From assembly GCF_036323735.1 (NCBI RefSeq), contig NC_086024.1, forward strand, positions 134,251,553 through 134,315,552: a DNA stretch of 64,000 nucleotides, given 5' to 3'. Under the pieces are notes generated by a model. The model had not been told where the DNA came from, searched no databases, and saw only the letters and a program-made list of their open reading frames with translations. Both the position numbers and the translations under genes were made by a program. This DNA comes from Rattus norvegicus (lineage: Eukaryota > Chordata > Mammalia > Rodentia > Muridae). This document shows positions 1 to 9,869 of this stretch, one piece after another (position 1 is the first letter of the stretch; each line of letters begins with the position of its first letter).

Positions 1-339
1 AGAGAACAAAGTCAAGGATTAATGCAGATTTCTGGCTAGAAACAACGCACAAACAAGAGGATGGCAGCAGCATCTTTGAAGTGTCCTCAAGGAAAGAGCT
101 GTCACCCTCAAATTCCACCCTCTCTGAAAATAACTCCCAAGAACAAAGGTGCAATAAAACCTTTTACAGACATCCTGGAACTGAAAGGGTGTACCCACAG
201 CTCAGGAAATGTCAAGTAAACCCGTCAAATTGGGACATCAAACATCATGCTATGTCGGTAAATATTCAAGACTGGGGTTTTTTATTGTTGTTTTTGAAAA
301 AAAATTCTTTAAATTCCTTTTTTTAAAAAAAAAATCATA

Positions 340-462
340 TGCTGTGTGTGGTAGAATATGGCTATAACCTCAATCCAACACACTGTCACGTAGACTTAAG
401 TTCCAGTCGTGGTGTACATAGAAAGTTCTAGGACTACACAGTGAGATTCTGTCTCAAAGAAT
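340..462 (+). repeat. Degenerate B1-like SINE
   Basis: The sequence ends in the typical B1 tail wording (ACTACACAGTGAGATTCTGT, then CTCAAAGA), followed by an AT-rich tail and the TG microsatellite. The 5' half is poorly preserved. Confidence 0.55.
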
Positions 463-470
463 TATTTTAA

Positions 471-474
<4 letters not shown>

Positions 475-513
<39 letters not shown>
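475..513 (+). repeat. (TG)n microsatellite
   Basis: An uninterrupted TG run of about 39 bp lies between the B1-like element and a B2 copy in the opposite orientation. Such runs often grow from SINE tails. Confidence 0.95.
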
Positions 514-516
<3 letters not shown>

Positions 517-666
517 GCACATGCACATGAGTACTGGTGCTTGTAGAGGCCAGACATGTGGGGTCCCCTTAGAGTTGGAGCTGTGGGCAGTTGTGAACTG
601 CCCGATGTGAGTCCTGAGAGTCATAATCATGAACTTATTAATCACTGGTCCATCTCTCCAGTCCAA
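514..666 (-). repeat. B2 SINE, minus strand
   Basis: Read on the minus strand it begins with the B2 head (GGACTGGAGAGATGGA) at about 666-650. It runs through B2-like body sequence to the CA/TG tail at 513. It is diverged but full-length. Confidence 0.7.
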
Positions 667-1644
667 GTTTTTAGATGTCCTTAGAAGTTTAAAATACTGC
701 AGATGTAGTATAGAGTTTACAACACACAAAAATTAACATTTGTGACCATAGTAGAGGGACCCGGTGTCTTGGGTTGAGGTCTTTGTGCTCTGTGTGAAGT
801 GCTTCACCACGTGTGCTACAGTTCTTAAAGCCACAGCAAAGCAACCAAGTGAAGAAGTAGGGTTAACAAACCTACGAGGGAGATACAAAGTACCTTGTCC
901 GATACAAAGTAACAACTAGCCTGGAAGGCCGAAGACAAAGGAGAAAGGAGAGCTGGGAGAGAAAAGGAAACCAAGTAGAAGGTAGGCTTAAATCTAACTA
1001 AAACCTCTCCCACCCCCACCCCCCCATTAACAGACAATCGAGGCCCAAAGCTGCCTGCAAGGACGTGGAAACACAAAGGATGAGAAGAGACTGAAGCTGC
1101 TAACCCTGACCAAAAGAAAGCTGAGGACTGTGGGTGTGGCTTCGCAGTGGCATGCTTGTCAAACAAGAAGCGGGGTGCTAGGCTGCATCTCCCGGCCCAG
1201 CAAATAAAGGCCGAATTAATGCCAGACCAGTGGGCTTCAGAGAGAAGCCCAACACTAAAGGGTTCATTTTGTAATGATAACGGGGTCATTAATCCATTGG
1301 GCACAATGACCCCGCACAGTTTCCAGATACACAAAGAACTACACAGGGAAAGAGTGGACTCTGCCACACTAGGTGGGCATTTTTATATCTTGTATTCCCA
1401 TTACTTGATGGGACAAGTAGGCGGAATGCCAGCAAGGGTATGTGGGGCTTGGACTGGCCAAGCCACCAACTGGACCTAGCTGACATTTTTGGAACAAACC
1501 ACCTGGACACAAGACATTTCTTTTAAATGCATACAAAACATTTATAAAGATAGACCATAGTCTGGGTGGCAAAGCAAGTGTTGTGTTTAAATTTCCAAAT
1601 AACCCTAAACCCAAAGAATAGGAAGGATAAAGGGGGAAGGCAAA

Positions 1645-1790
1645 CTGGATTTTTTTTCTTTTTTTTCTTTTTTTTTTTTTTAAAGAGTGTATGTCTATAT
1701 AGACCTGCCTAGCTTTGAAGTTGTGGCAATCCTCCTGCCTCCTTCCTAGTGCTAGCATTGCAGGCATGTAACACCATGCCAGCCAGAAAG
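1645..1790 (-). repeat. B1 SINE fragment, minus strand
   Basis: A T-rich run at about 1650-1680 is the reversed A tail. It is followed by reversed B1 body with CCTGCCT, AATCCTCCTGCCT and a terminal CACCATGCCAGCC, which is the reverse of the B1 start. Confidence 0.75.
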
Positions 1791-2072
1791 TGTCCTGTAC
1801 TATAAATAAATCATATAAATAGCGTATCATACAAAATATCGGAATTTGAGAACTCTGTCCACCTCTGGAGCAAGAGTCAAATGTTTAGTTTAGGTCCCTG
1901 TCTCTCACCTCCAAACTGATAAGCCAGGAAAAGGACAAAATATTTAACTCAAAGTCAGCAGAAAAGAGGAAATAACCAAGATCAAAACAGAAAGGCACAA
2001 ATCATAAAACAAACGTGACAGAGAAAAATCAATGAAACCAAAAGCTGATAGTGTAAAAGATCAATAAGATGT

Positions 2073-2212
2073 CAGGTTGGGCCAGGCGGCTAGGCCTGTG
2101 ATCCTAGCTGTTCCGGAGGCTGAGGCCGTGGGATCGAAAGTTCAAGGCCTGCCTGGACTACACAGTAAATTCAAGGCAACTTAGTGAGACTTTGTCTCAA
2201 AATAAAATGTAC
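2073..2212 (+). repeat. B1 SINE
   Basis: This is a near full-length B1 on the plus strand: GGGCCAGGCGGCTAGGCCTG start, CTGAGGC, TTCAAGGCCTGCCTGGACTA, and a GTCTCAAAATAAA tail. The RNA polymerase III box B equivalent (GGATCGAAAGTTC) is diverged. Confidence 0.85.
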
Positions 2213-2337
2213 AAATAGAGCTGAGTATAGCTTTGTTGCAGACTGTAAGCCCTTAAACCAGAGGTTCAATATTCTGTCCCCATACCATGAGAAATACGTC
2301 CACTAATTGAATGGATAAGTCTCAGGAAGGGAGCGTG

Positions 2338-2407
2338 GTGGGGAGGAGGAAGGAGAGGAGGAGGAGGAAAGGGAGGAAAAGAGGGAGGAGGAGGAGGAAG
2401 AGGAAGG
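2338..2407 (+). repeat. (GGA)n purine tract
   Basis: About 70 bp of almost pure purine with GGA/GGAA triplets on the plus strand. The minus-strand open frame here gives a proline run and is not coding. Confidence 0.9.
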
Positions 2408-2781
2408 GTACGGTTTACTGATATTGGCCATGAGAAGGGAAGCTCATTATCTCTGGATGTTAGAAGCACAGTAGGGATAATTACAAACTCTGTGCCCACT
2501 ATATTCTTGTCTAAAGTCTCATGAAAATCTAACATAACGAAGCTACGGAGACCCCACAATGGGTTTAGCAAAACCGAGAGATGCAAGATCAATGCAAAAA
2601 TGCCGTTTGTATTTCTACGTATTTGCTACAAACAACCAGAATGTAAAGAAAGAGGTTGAAGTAAAAGTGCCACCTACAGTAATATGAAAACCACGAAACA
2701 CCCAGGGAAACATTGGTCAAAGGTTAACACAGTGAAGCTATAAAGTCTCATGGAGAGAAGGCAAGGGTGAGAGCAGAGAGG

Positions 2782-3030
2782 GGCCTAGAGAGATGGCTCT
2801 GCAGTTGGGAGCAGTTGCTGCTCTTCCAGAAGACCTAGGTTTGGTTCCTACCAGCACACCGTGCTTCGTAAATGCTGATGAGTCCAGTTCCAGTGAACTG
2901 GAACTGGAACTGGATTTGGTGCCTTCTGATGCTTTCTGACCTCTGCAAGCATGAAACACGCATGTGCTTCACTCACTCAGAGAGGAAAAAATGATCATAC
3001 ATGTACAATAAAATATATCTAGTTTTTAAA
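2782..3030 (+). repeat. B2 SINE with internal palindrome
   Basis: A plus-strand B2 with the GAGAGATGGCTCTGCAGTTG head, TGCTCTTCCAGAAGACCTAG, and a 3' end ATACATGTACAATAAAATA that matches the B2 tail with its polyadenylation-like signals. A perfect 12-bp inverted repeat (2883-2894 against 2897-2908) sits in the middle. Confidence 0.85.
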
Positions 3031-3052
3031 AAAAGAGTGGGGGAATAAATAG

Positions 3053-3135
3053 GGACTGGAGAGATGGCTCAGCAGTTAAGAAAGAACACTGACCTCTCTT
3101 CCAGAGGACCCAGGTTCGATTCCCAGAACACACAG
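3053..3135 (+). repeat. B2 SINE 5' part leading into CA array
   Basis: B2 head GGACTGGAGAGATGGCTCAG followed by TCTTCCAGAGGACCCAGGTT and TTCCCAGAACACACA. The rest of the element is replaced by the long CA/ACAG array, so the array probably expanded from the B2 CA-rich middle. Confidence 0.8.
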
Positions 3136-4443
3136 ACACACACAGACACACAAAGACACATTCACACACACAGACACACAAAGACACACACACAGACACA
3201 CACATAGACACACACAGACACACATGGACACACTCACTCACAGACACACAGACAGATACATGCACACACTCACATACACATATGCACACACTCACACACA
3301 CATATGCACACACTCACACACACACAAACACACACACAATCACATACACAATCACACACACTGACACGATCACACACATACATATAATCACACACACACA
3401 GACACACACACAGACACACACACAGACACACACAGACACACACACAGATACACACACAATCACACACACACAGGCACACAATCACATACACAATCACACA
3501 ATCACACAGAGACACACACAGACACACATGCACAAACACACAGACACACATGCACAAACACACAGACACACATGCACAAACACACACACATGCACACACA
3601 CAGACACACAGACACACACATGCACACACTCACATACACATACGCACACGAATAGATACATACAATCACACACACAGACACACACACACAAAGACACACA
3701 CACATAGACACGCAGACACACAAACAGACATACACATAATCACATACACACAGACACACACACAGATACACACATTATGACACACACGGACACAGATACA
3801 CACACACTGACACACACACAGACACAGACAAACACACATAGACACACAGAAATACACACACAGACATACACACACAAACACACAGATACTCAAACACACA
3901 CAGACAGAAACACAGACACATACAAACATACACAGACACACAGACACACAAACACACAGACAGACACACAGACACATAGACACATACAAACACACACAGA
4001 CACACAGACACATAGACACATACAGACACGCACAGGCACACAGGCACATAGACACATTCAGACACACAGACACAGACAGACAGACACACACAGACACAAT
4101 CACACACACAGACACACACACAGATATACACACAGATATACACACATTGACACACACACAGGTACAGATACACACACATTGACACACACACAGGCACAGA
4201 TACACACACATTGACACCACACACAGACACAGACAAACATACACAGACACACAGACAATCACACACAGAGATATACACACATTGACACATATACAGACAC
4301 AGATACACACACATTGACACAGACACAGACACACACAGACACACAGAGATACACACACAGACACATACAAACACACACAAATACACACAGACACAAACAC
4401 ACACAGACAGACACACACTCAAACACATACACATAGACACACA
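3128..4443 (+). repeat. 1.3-kb (CA)n/(ACAG)n/(ACAT)n complex array
   Basis: About 1.3 kb of alternating purine-pyrimidine sequence made of CACA, CAGACA, CATACA and CATTGACA variants, with higher-order units such as ACACACATTGACACACACAC recurring between 4140 and 4320. It yields open frames in several frames on both strands (minus strand Cys/Val-rich, plus strand Thr/His-rich) simply because the repeats contain no stop codons. It is not coding. Confidence 0.97.
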
Positions 4444-4508
4444 CTTGAGAGTAAAAGGAGCAGCATGGCTTGGCGAATTTCATGTTAAAGCATCTTTGTT
4501 GGCAGAGT

Positions 4509-4620
4509 GTGAAGACAGAGACCTGTGACCCCAGCACTCAGGAGGAAAAGTAGGGAGAGTGGTGAGTTAGAGGCCAGCCTGAACTACACAACAAGACCCT
4601 CCTTCAAAGCAAAAGCAAAA
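4509..4620 (+). repeat. B1 SINE fragment
   Basis: Plus-strand B1 body: CTGTGACCCCAGCACTCAGG, GAGGCCAGCCTGAACTACAC, then an A-rich tail. The 5' end is truncated or diverged. Confidence 0.7.
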
Positions 4621-4680
4621 AAGAACATTTTCCCTAAATTACAAGTCAGCATAATTTAAATTACTATTCAGGGAGGATTT

Positions 4681-4717
4681 CTTTTCTTTTCCTTTCCTTT
4701 CTTTTCTTTTCTTTTTT
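4681..4717 (+). repeat. (CTTTT)n low-complexity tract
   Basis: A short pyrimidine tract of TTTTC/TTTCC units. Confidence 0.9.
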
Positions 4718-4719
4718 TG

Positions 4720-7700
4720 AAGTATAGAAACCAGTAGACTCATTCTAAGTGTTTCTAAAATGTATATGGAAATATAAAACACGGGAAAGAATCAAAGCCA
4801 CTCTGAAAACAAAGAATCAAACCAGCAGGTGCTACTGCCTGGCTTCAAGACTCACGGTTCACTATCCAGGATGGACATGAGCCGGCCTCCCAAGTGTGGA
4901 TGTGAAATGCCATGGCCAGAAGATGATGACTCTTCAAAACATGTTCTAGGCTTCCGCTTGTGTCCTGGGGTATGTGGTATCTTCTCGTCCTGCCGTGCAG
5001 AGGGAAAAGAACACAGCTGCATATGGGTTCTGCTGAGGATGGAGGGGTAAGGGCCTGGTATCGTCTCTCCCGTGAGGGCGGCGGGGTAAGCAAGCGGGTT
5101 AATAGTATACACCTTCCACTCACTTCCCTTGTAAATTTAAATGTGCTTGGATCACTCTGGATCATCACTGGGTCTTATTCCGGTGCCAGCTGCCTTTCTA
5201 TCTGGGCCAGCTTTGTTTCAGACACTCAAGGAAAACTCTGTAACCTAGCTAGCTAGGGCTTGGGATAAATGGCTTCCAGGTTCTCCTTGTTAGATAAAAC
5301 CTGCGTGTTCTTAGGAGTTCACGGAGCATCCATTTTGCCAGCATTTCATTAATGGACTTCCTGGAGCCAGGGGGATGGGGGCGGGGTTGCATCTGGGAAG
5401 AGAAGAAAGAAGAGGCTGAGAAGGAAGAACATGACATCGCCCCCCATCCCCCTGCTTGGCCCAATCCCTAACATGTGGTCTCGAAGGGAGAATTGTAGAG
5501 AGTCAGCCCCTGAGCCAGAGGTCTCTTTGTTCAGCGCAGTGGTTTGGTTTTTCTCTTAGCACCTGCACTTTGATTTCCTGCTGGACTGAAAGGAAATATG
5601 CATGAGTGCCCCCTAGGAATTTGTGAGGCGCAGCCCTTGCTTTGGGGAACCTCCTCACAGCAGTTTCAGACCCCGAAGGGGCCCCCCTCTATACTTCAAG
5701 AAAGGGTAGTGTCCAGGTGGCCAAGGGAAGAAGAAGTTGTGTGTGAATTTGTTTTCAGAAGGAGATAAAACTGCAGGAGAGCCCCTCTTAGCTTCAACTT
5801 TCAATCCAGGCTCTCTGAGCTACTGAGGGACCCTTTCAGGTAGCTGGTCCCCAATACAAAAGGTGACTCTGATAGCCATGTCTTTGGTTTCCCCACCAGA
5901 CCACAAACAGACAAACAAAGACCCAACCCATTGAGAGAGATGAGAACTCTCAGATCCAGATGATCCAGACCCTCCTGGGGTGATAACGCACCCCACAAGA
6001 GAGGTCTTTCCTCCACAAGAGTCCCCTCCCCTCCTCCACCCCAGCACACACAGGAGAGCAGAGTGGGGAGGTAGCAGGCAAAGGCCTTCGATTGTCTTTT
6101 TGTTTATTTTTGTGGTCCCCTTACCTGTCCCCCACCGCTAAACAAAGGACAAGAATTATTCCTATAATTGTTTTAAAGGTTATACTTTTGTGACAGTTTC
6201 CAGATTGGGCTATTGGGAGAATTAAACAAGACAGGCTCCAGCGAACATGAGGGAGGCATTTCAGATCTTTCTGACTGGGTAAGAAAAACATCCCTTCTGC
6301 CACCAGGTTTCTCTGCCTCAGTTGTCCGTCCACAGGGAGTTGCTTGGCTCTCTCAGCTTGTCACACATCAAATGCTAGCTGTTAGCATTCAACATGTCTC
6401 AGGATTTCAGCAGTCCTCCCGAGGAGACCCTGCTTATATCCTCATGGGCATCTTGAACCTAAACACTGTCACTGTAGAGGATTAGCTCTAGCGTAGGCTT
6501 CTTAATTAGAACATTCTTCTTGGGGTCTGCCATGCTCCTGCTCCAGACTCTCAGGGCTGTTTGCCTTTCCAGCCCTGAGTTCAGTGTCTGTCTTTCCTCA
6601 GAAGCCCCCTGCCCCACGACCCTTCCCGGTTTCATCTGCAGAATCTGTGTTGAGGGGAATCTGACCCCCTCTCACTCTAAGAACTTTGCTTTCTTATCAG
6701 CACAGAGGCTCAGGGTTAGTCACACTTCCTGTTAGTCGGTCTGAAAACTGGCAACAAAGAAGGTCAAGGTGCCCTGACTGTCCTGGTTTAGGCATCTCCG
6801 GTATTGGAGACTAAAAACTACCTCTAGGAATCTGAGGTCAAGATCCAATGACAGAAGGCTAGGTTGGGTGTGCTCAGTGGTAGAGCTCCTACTGAACACA
6901 CAAGCAAAATTCTTGGTTTAAATCCTAATAAACATCGGGGGTGGGGGGGATAAAAACCCCAAGCCATTCACTGGGATAAATGATGTTAGAACCCAGAAAT
7001 AGTTACACCAATGAACAGCCATCATCCAGACTTAAGGTCTCCCAAGAGACCAGCATTGAATGTTACCCCTCTCCACCCCACCAGTGCAGAACTTGCCCAG
7101 CTGGGAGGATTGTGTGAGAGGGAAGCTTCCCTGAAGCCCAAGGCAAGGGTAGTGCTGGGTGAGAAGGGAAGTGCAGGCTGAATAGGGAGGCAGGCGTTGG
7201 CCAGCAAACTCTCTAGGAGGGAGGAGCTGCTGCTTCTCACCCGGCCATTCCTTTGAAAAGATAAAGGCGCGCCCTCTCTAAACGGAACACCAGACAATCA
7301 AAATTCTAGCTTCCGCCTACTGCTGTTGCTTGCTTGGGTGTGTCTGAGGAAGGTGAGGTTGAGAGACAGGTGGGGGTGTAGAAACCTTTAGCATGTGATT
7401 CCTGCGGGTCTGTTTGCCCAGAAGCCCAAGGATTGGAAAAAATCAGGTTTGGAGGTCATACTTGGGGTCTATCGGGGCCACTTTAAGATCACCCGGGGCT
7501 CCAAGATTGTTTATTCACCTTGGAGCGAACAGGGGGAGGTTTGCTGAACATGTGTGTGTGTGTGGGGTGGGGGGGTTGGTTGCCTGGTGGCAGTGAGAAT
7601 GAGATGCATTGAAACCCACGTCAGTGATTTCAAACTGTCAGGATGACTTTGGGAGATGAGTCAACCCGGCAGTATTGAGGATCCCTGGGGGCCTTCACTG
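4720..7700. other. Intergenic DNA between CA array and IG-DMR
   Basis: About 3 kb of mostly unique intergenic sequence without a recognisable gene. A diverged ID-like SINE lies at 6858-6955, and short TG/G-rich runs occur at 7550-7576. All open frames are below 110 codons, overlap on both strands and show no homology that I recognise. Confidence 0.7.
6858..6955 (+). repeat. Diverged ID-like SINE
   Basis: Matches the tRNA-Ala-derived ID layout loosely: GGTTGGGTGTGCTCAGTGGT with GTAGAGCTCC (box A region), then CTTGGTTTAAATCC (box B region) and a purine-rich tail. It is old and diverged. Confidence 0.5.
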
Positions 7701-7879
7701 AGGCACACAGCGGACCCACGCTGAGGAGATCTTGTGAGGTGTGTCACGCCTCTACCGTGCCATGCTCTGTAGTTGTGCTGTGGTGGTTCTCTCCACCTTT
7801 GCCACAGTGCACTAGGCCTGTGCTGTAATGGACCATGGAGCTGTGCCAAGGTGCACTTGAACTCATGCCCCGATGTATC

Positions 7880-9180
7880 CTGTCCTGTGCTTACCCTCTA
7901 GGCTTTACTCGTGGGGGGTAGGTAGTACACCATCCCTCTACACTGGAAAGTGCAGTGAGGTGATAGGCCTTCACCACAGCATACCACTGATCTACGCCTC
8001 AAGGCGTAGTATGCCATGACATAGGAATGGCGCTCTGTAGAGCAGATACAGGCTGCACAAGTCACCACACCACAGACATAGAGCACCATGGCACAGGCAC
8101 ATGCATCGTGGCACAAGTTCAAGTTTACTATGGCACGTATACATGGTCCATTACGGCCTGGCCCCCGGGACGTCGCGAGGCTAAGCGGTGGTACACAATG
8201 TTCTCGGCCTGGTGCTTCGCGGCTCAGAGTGGTAGTGAATCACGTCACATCCGCAAAGCTCCACCTCACAGGCTGAAGGCTTCGTGAAACAGGCACGGGG
8301 CACTGACGGTGTGGGTTTTACCGTGACACAGATTCAAGAAGCGCGCTATAACGCGGATGTAGCGAATCTTCACTAAGAAACAGTACGCGCCATGGGACAA
8401 TGTTCTTACGTGGATCACTGTGGTCTAGGGTAGGCGCCTCGCAACACAAATACAAGGTATACTACAGTGTAGGCCAGGCGTCTCACAGCACAAATACATG
8501 GTCTATTATGGTATAGGCCAAGCGGCTTGTGGCCCAAGTACACGGTATATTATGGTACAGGCCCAGTGTTTCATAGCACACAGATAAGTGGGCGTACTGT
8601 GGTAGAAGCCAGATGCCTCACGGCAAAATACAATCATACTGTGGTATGGGACAAACACCTTGTGCCACAACACTTGGTATCCTACGGTATAGGCCTGATA
8701 TCCTGTGGCGAGGGTACGTGGATGTTCTGCGGTATAGGCGCTTCGTGGCGCAAACACATCGTGTACTATGTATGGTACAAGCTGGGTGCCTGTGGCACAG
8801 ATACGTGAGATACTACAGTGTAGGCCTGGTGTGGCACAGACACACGGACGTACCGCAATACAGGTCAGACGCCTCAGCACCGTTACATGATATACTACGG
8901 TACAGGCCAAGCGCTATGTGGCACAGCTACGTGGTACACTACGGTAGGAGCCAAGCGCCTTCCTGGTACAGCTACGTGGTATACTACGGTAGAAGCCAAG
9001 CGCCTCACGGCAAAAAATGTGTGGATTATACGACGTAAACCACTGCCTTGAGGCACACATTCAAGATGTACTACAGTACAGACCTCGTGTTTCGTGGCAC
9101 AGATAGGTGGGTTTATCTCGGTTTAAGCCGAGTGCCTCGTGGCACAGATAGATGGTATACTGTACAGGACGGTTTACACG
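7880..9180 (+). repeat. IG-DMR array A: degenerate 44-bp tandem repeat
   Basis: A recurring unit reads approximately TATAGGCCAAGCGCCTCGTG then GCACAGATACGTGGTATACT and ACGG. Landmarks equivalent to TAGGCC fall at 8431, 8470, 8514, 8558, 8605, 8647, 8690, 8735, 8778, 8821, 8861, 8903, 8947 and 8992, so the period is 39-47 with a mode near 44. Further copies continue to about 9,180. Weaker, more decayed copies (GGCACAGGCACATGCATCGT and similar) extend upstream to about 7,880. CpGs sit at recurring unit positions (GCGCCTCG, TACGTGG, TACGG), many decayed to TpG or CpA. Confidence 0.85.
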
Positions 9181-9189
9181 TACCGTGGA

Positions 9190-9540
9190 TCTCCTTGTCT
9201 GTGTCATAATGGATCTTGTATCTGTACCGCGGTCCTTTGTGCCAGGGTAGTGTTACGCTGTGCACACTTGCTACGAGTCGACAGGCCTACTATGTAGCAC
9301 CCTGTGCACTTGTGTCATGGGACATCCTATACTGTGCACAATGCCTCTGGTGCCCGCCGCGACTCGCTGTACATACGTCCTGTGCGTTGTGTGGAGAATG
9401 CGTGTGGAGAATGTTTGTACCATGGTGCCCTATGCAGCCATATTATATCTAGTACATAGTATATTTGTGCTGTGATACATCGTGCTGGTGTTATGAGAAT
9501 TGTGAGTCTATACGAAGGTGTGTTATACATCTCTAGCGCC
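9190..9540 (+). other. IG-DMR linker with recurring CTGTGCAC motif
   Basis: Between the two arrays the sequence is decayed repeat. CTGTGCAC or a one-base variant recurs at roughly 9258, 9302, 9333, 9368 and 9382, and again at 9590, 9611 and 9658 inside array B. GTGCAC is an ApaLI-type palindrome. No protein factor is assigned. Confidence 0.55.
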
Positions 9541-9860
9541 GCGTGCTGTGGACCCAGGCTGCGGTTTACCGTGAACTAATGAGGTTCGCTGTACACTACG
9601 ACACCGGGGGACTGTGCACAGTTGCTGTGGTTTGTCTTGGGCCAGTCCCAGGGCTTACTGTGCACAAGGACTGTGGTTTTTCTATGGACTAGTGCTGTGG
9701 GTGTACTCCAGACAAACGCCACGGTTCACAATGCCGCGGAACACCGCGAACGCCTGCCGCGGTTCGCGGTAGGCGAGTGCCGCGCATCGCGTGGACTCGT
9801 GTCATGGTGCGCCGTGAATTAGTGTCGCGGTGTGTCGTGAACTACTGCTGCGATTCTCTA
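9540..9860 (+). repeat. IG-DMR array B: 23-bp repeat with ZFP57 cores
   Basis: Units of 22-24 bp resembling TGCCGCGGTTCGCGGTGAACT occur at 9732, 9755, 9778, about 9800, 9824 and 9846, with more decayed units upstream (for example at about 9559). Three units keep an intact TGCCGC (9732-9737, 9755-9760, 9778-9783). Neighbouring units carry TGTCGC or TGCTGC, which look like CpG decay or point changes. TGCCGC is the known ZFP57 core, and its clustering in imprinting control regions is established. Confidence 0.85.
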
Positions 9861-9869
9861 GCAGTTTGA

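Larger units (their letters stand above)
1..2072. other. Intergenic DNA upstream of IG-DMR
   Basis: No gene is seen here. The interval is part of the spacer between Dlk1 (not in the window) and the IG-DMR. It contains a degenerate B1-like SINE at about 340-462, a TG microsatellite, a B2 copy on the minus strand and a B1 fragment on the minus strand, which are listed separately. The stretch 730-1640 shows no recognisable element; its small open frames overlap each other on both strands and lack any coding signature. Confidence 0.7.
7730..9860. promoter_or_regulatory. Dlk1-Meg3 intergenic imprinting control region (IG-DMR)
   Basis: This CpG-rich island lies in otherwise CpG-poor intergenic DNA and ends about 12.6 kb upstream of the Meg3 start, matching the position of the mouse IG-DMR roughly 13 kb upstream of Gtl2. 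It consists almost wholly of degenerate tandem repeats: a 44-bp family (about 8,300-9,180, weaker from 7,880) and a 23-bp family (about 9,540-9,860). The latter holds three TGCCGC hexamers, the core bound by ZFP57 when methylated. Established function in mouse: it is methylated on the paternal chromosome from the germ line, and the unmethylated maternal copy is needed for Meg3 and downstream microRNA expression and for repression of Dlk1, Rtl1 and Dio3. Identity here rests on position, CpG content and repeats. Allelic methylation cannot be seen in sequence. Confidence 0.9.

Noticed and set aside
3270..4440. Long open frames (up to 250 codons) on both strands, Cys/Val or Thr/His-rich
   Set aside because: They are translations of the CA/ACAG array, which lacks stop codons in several frames; they have no start context, domain or conservation.
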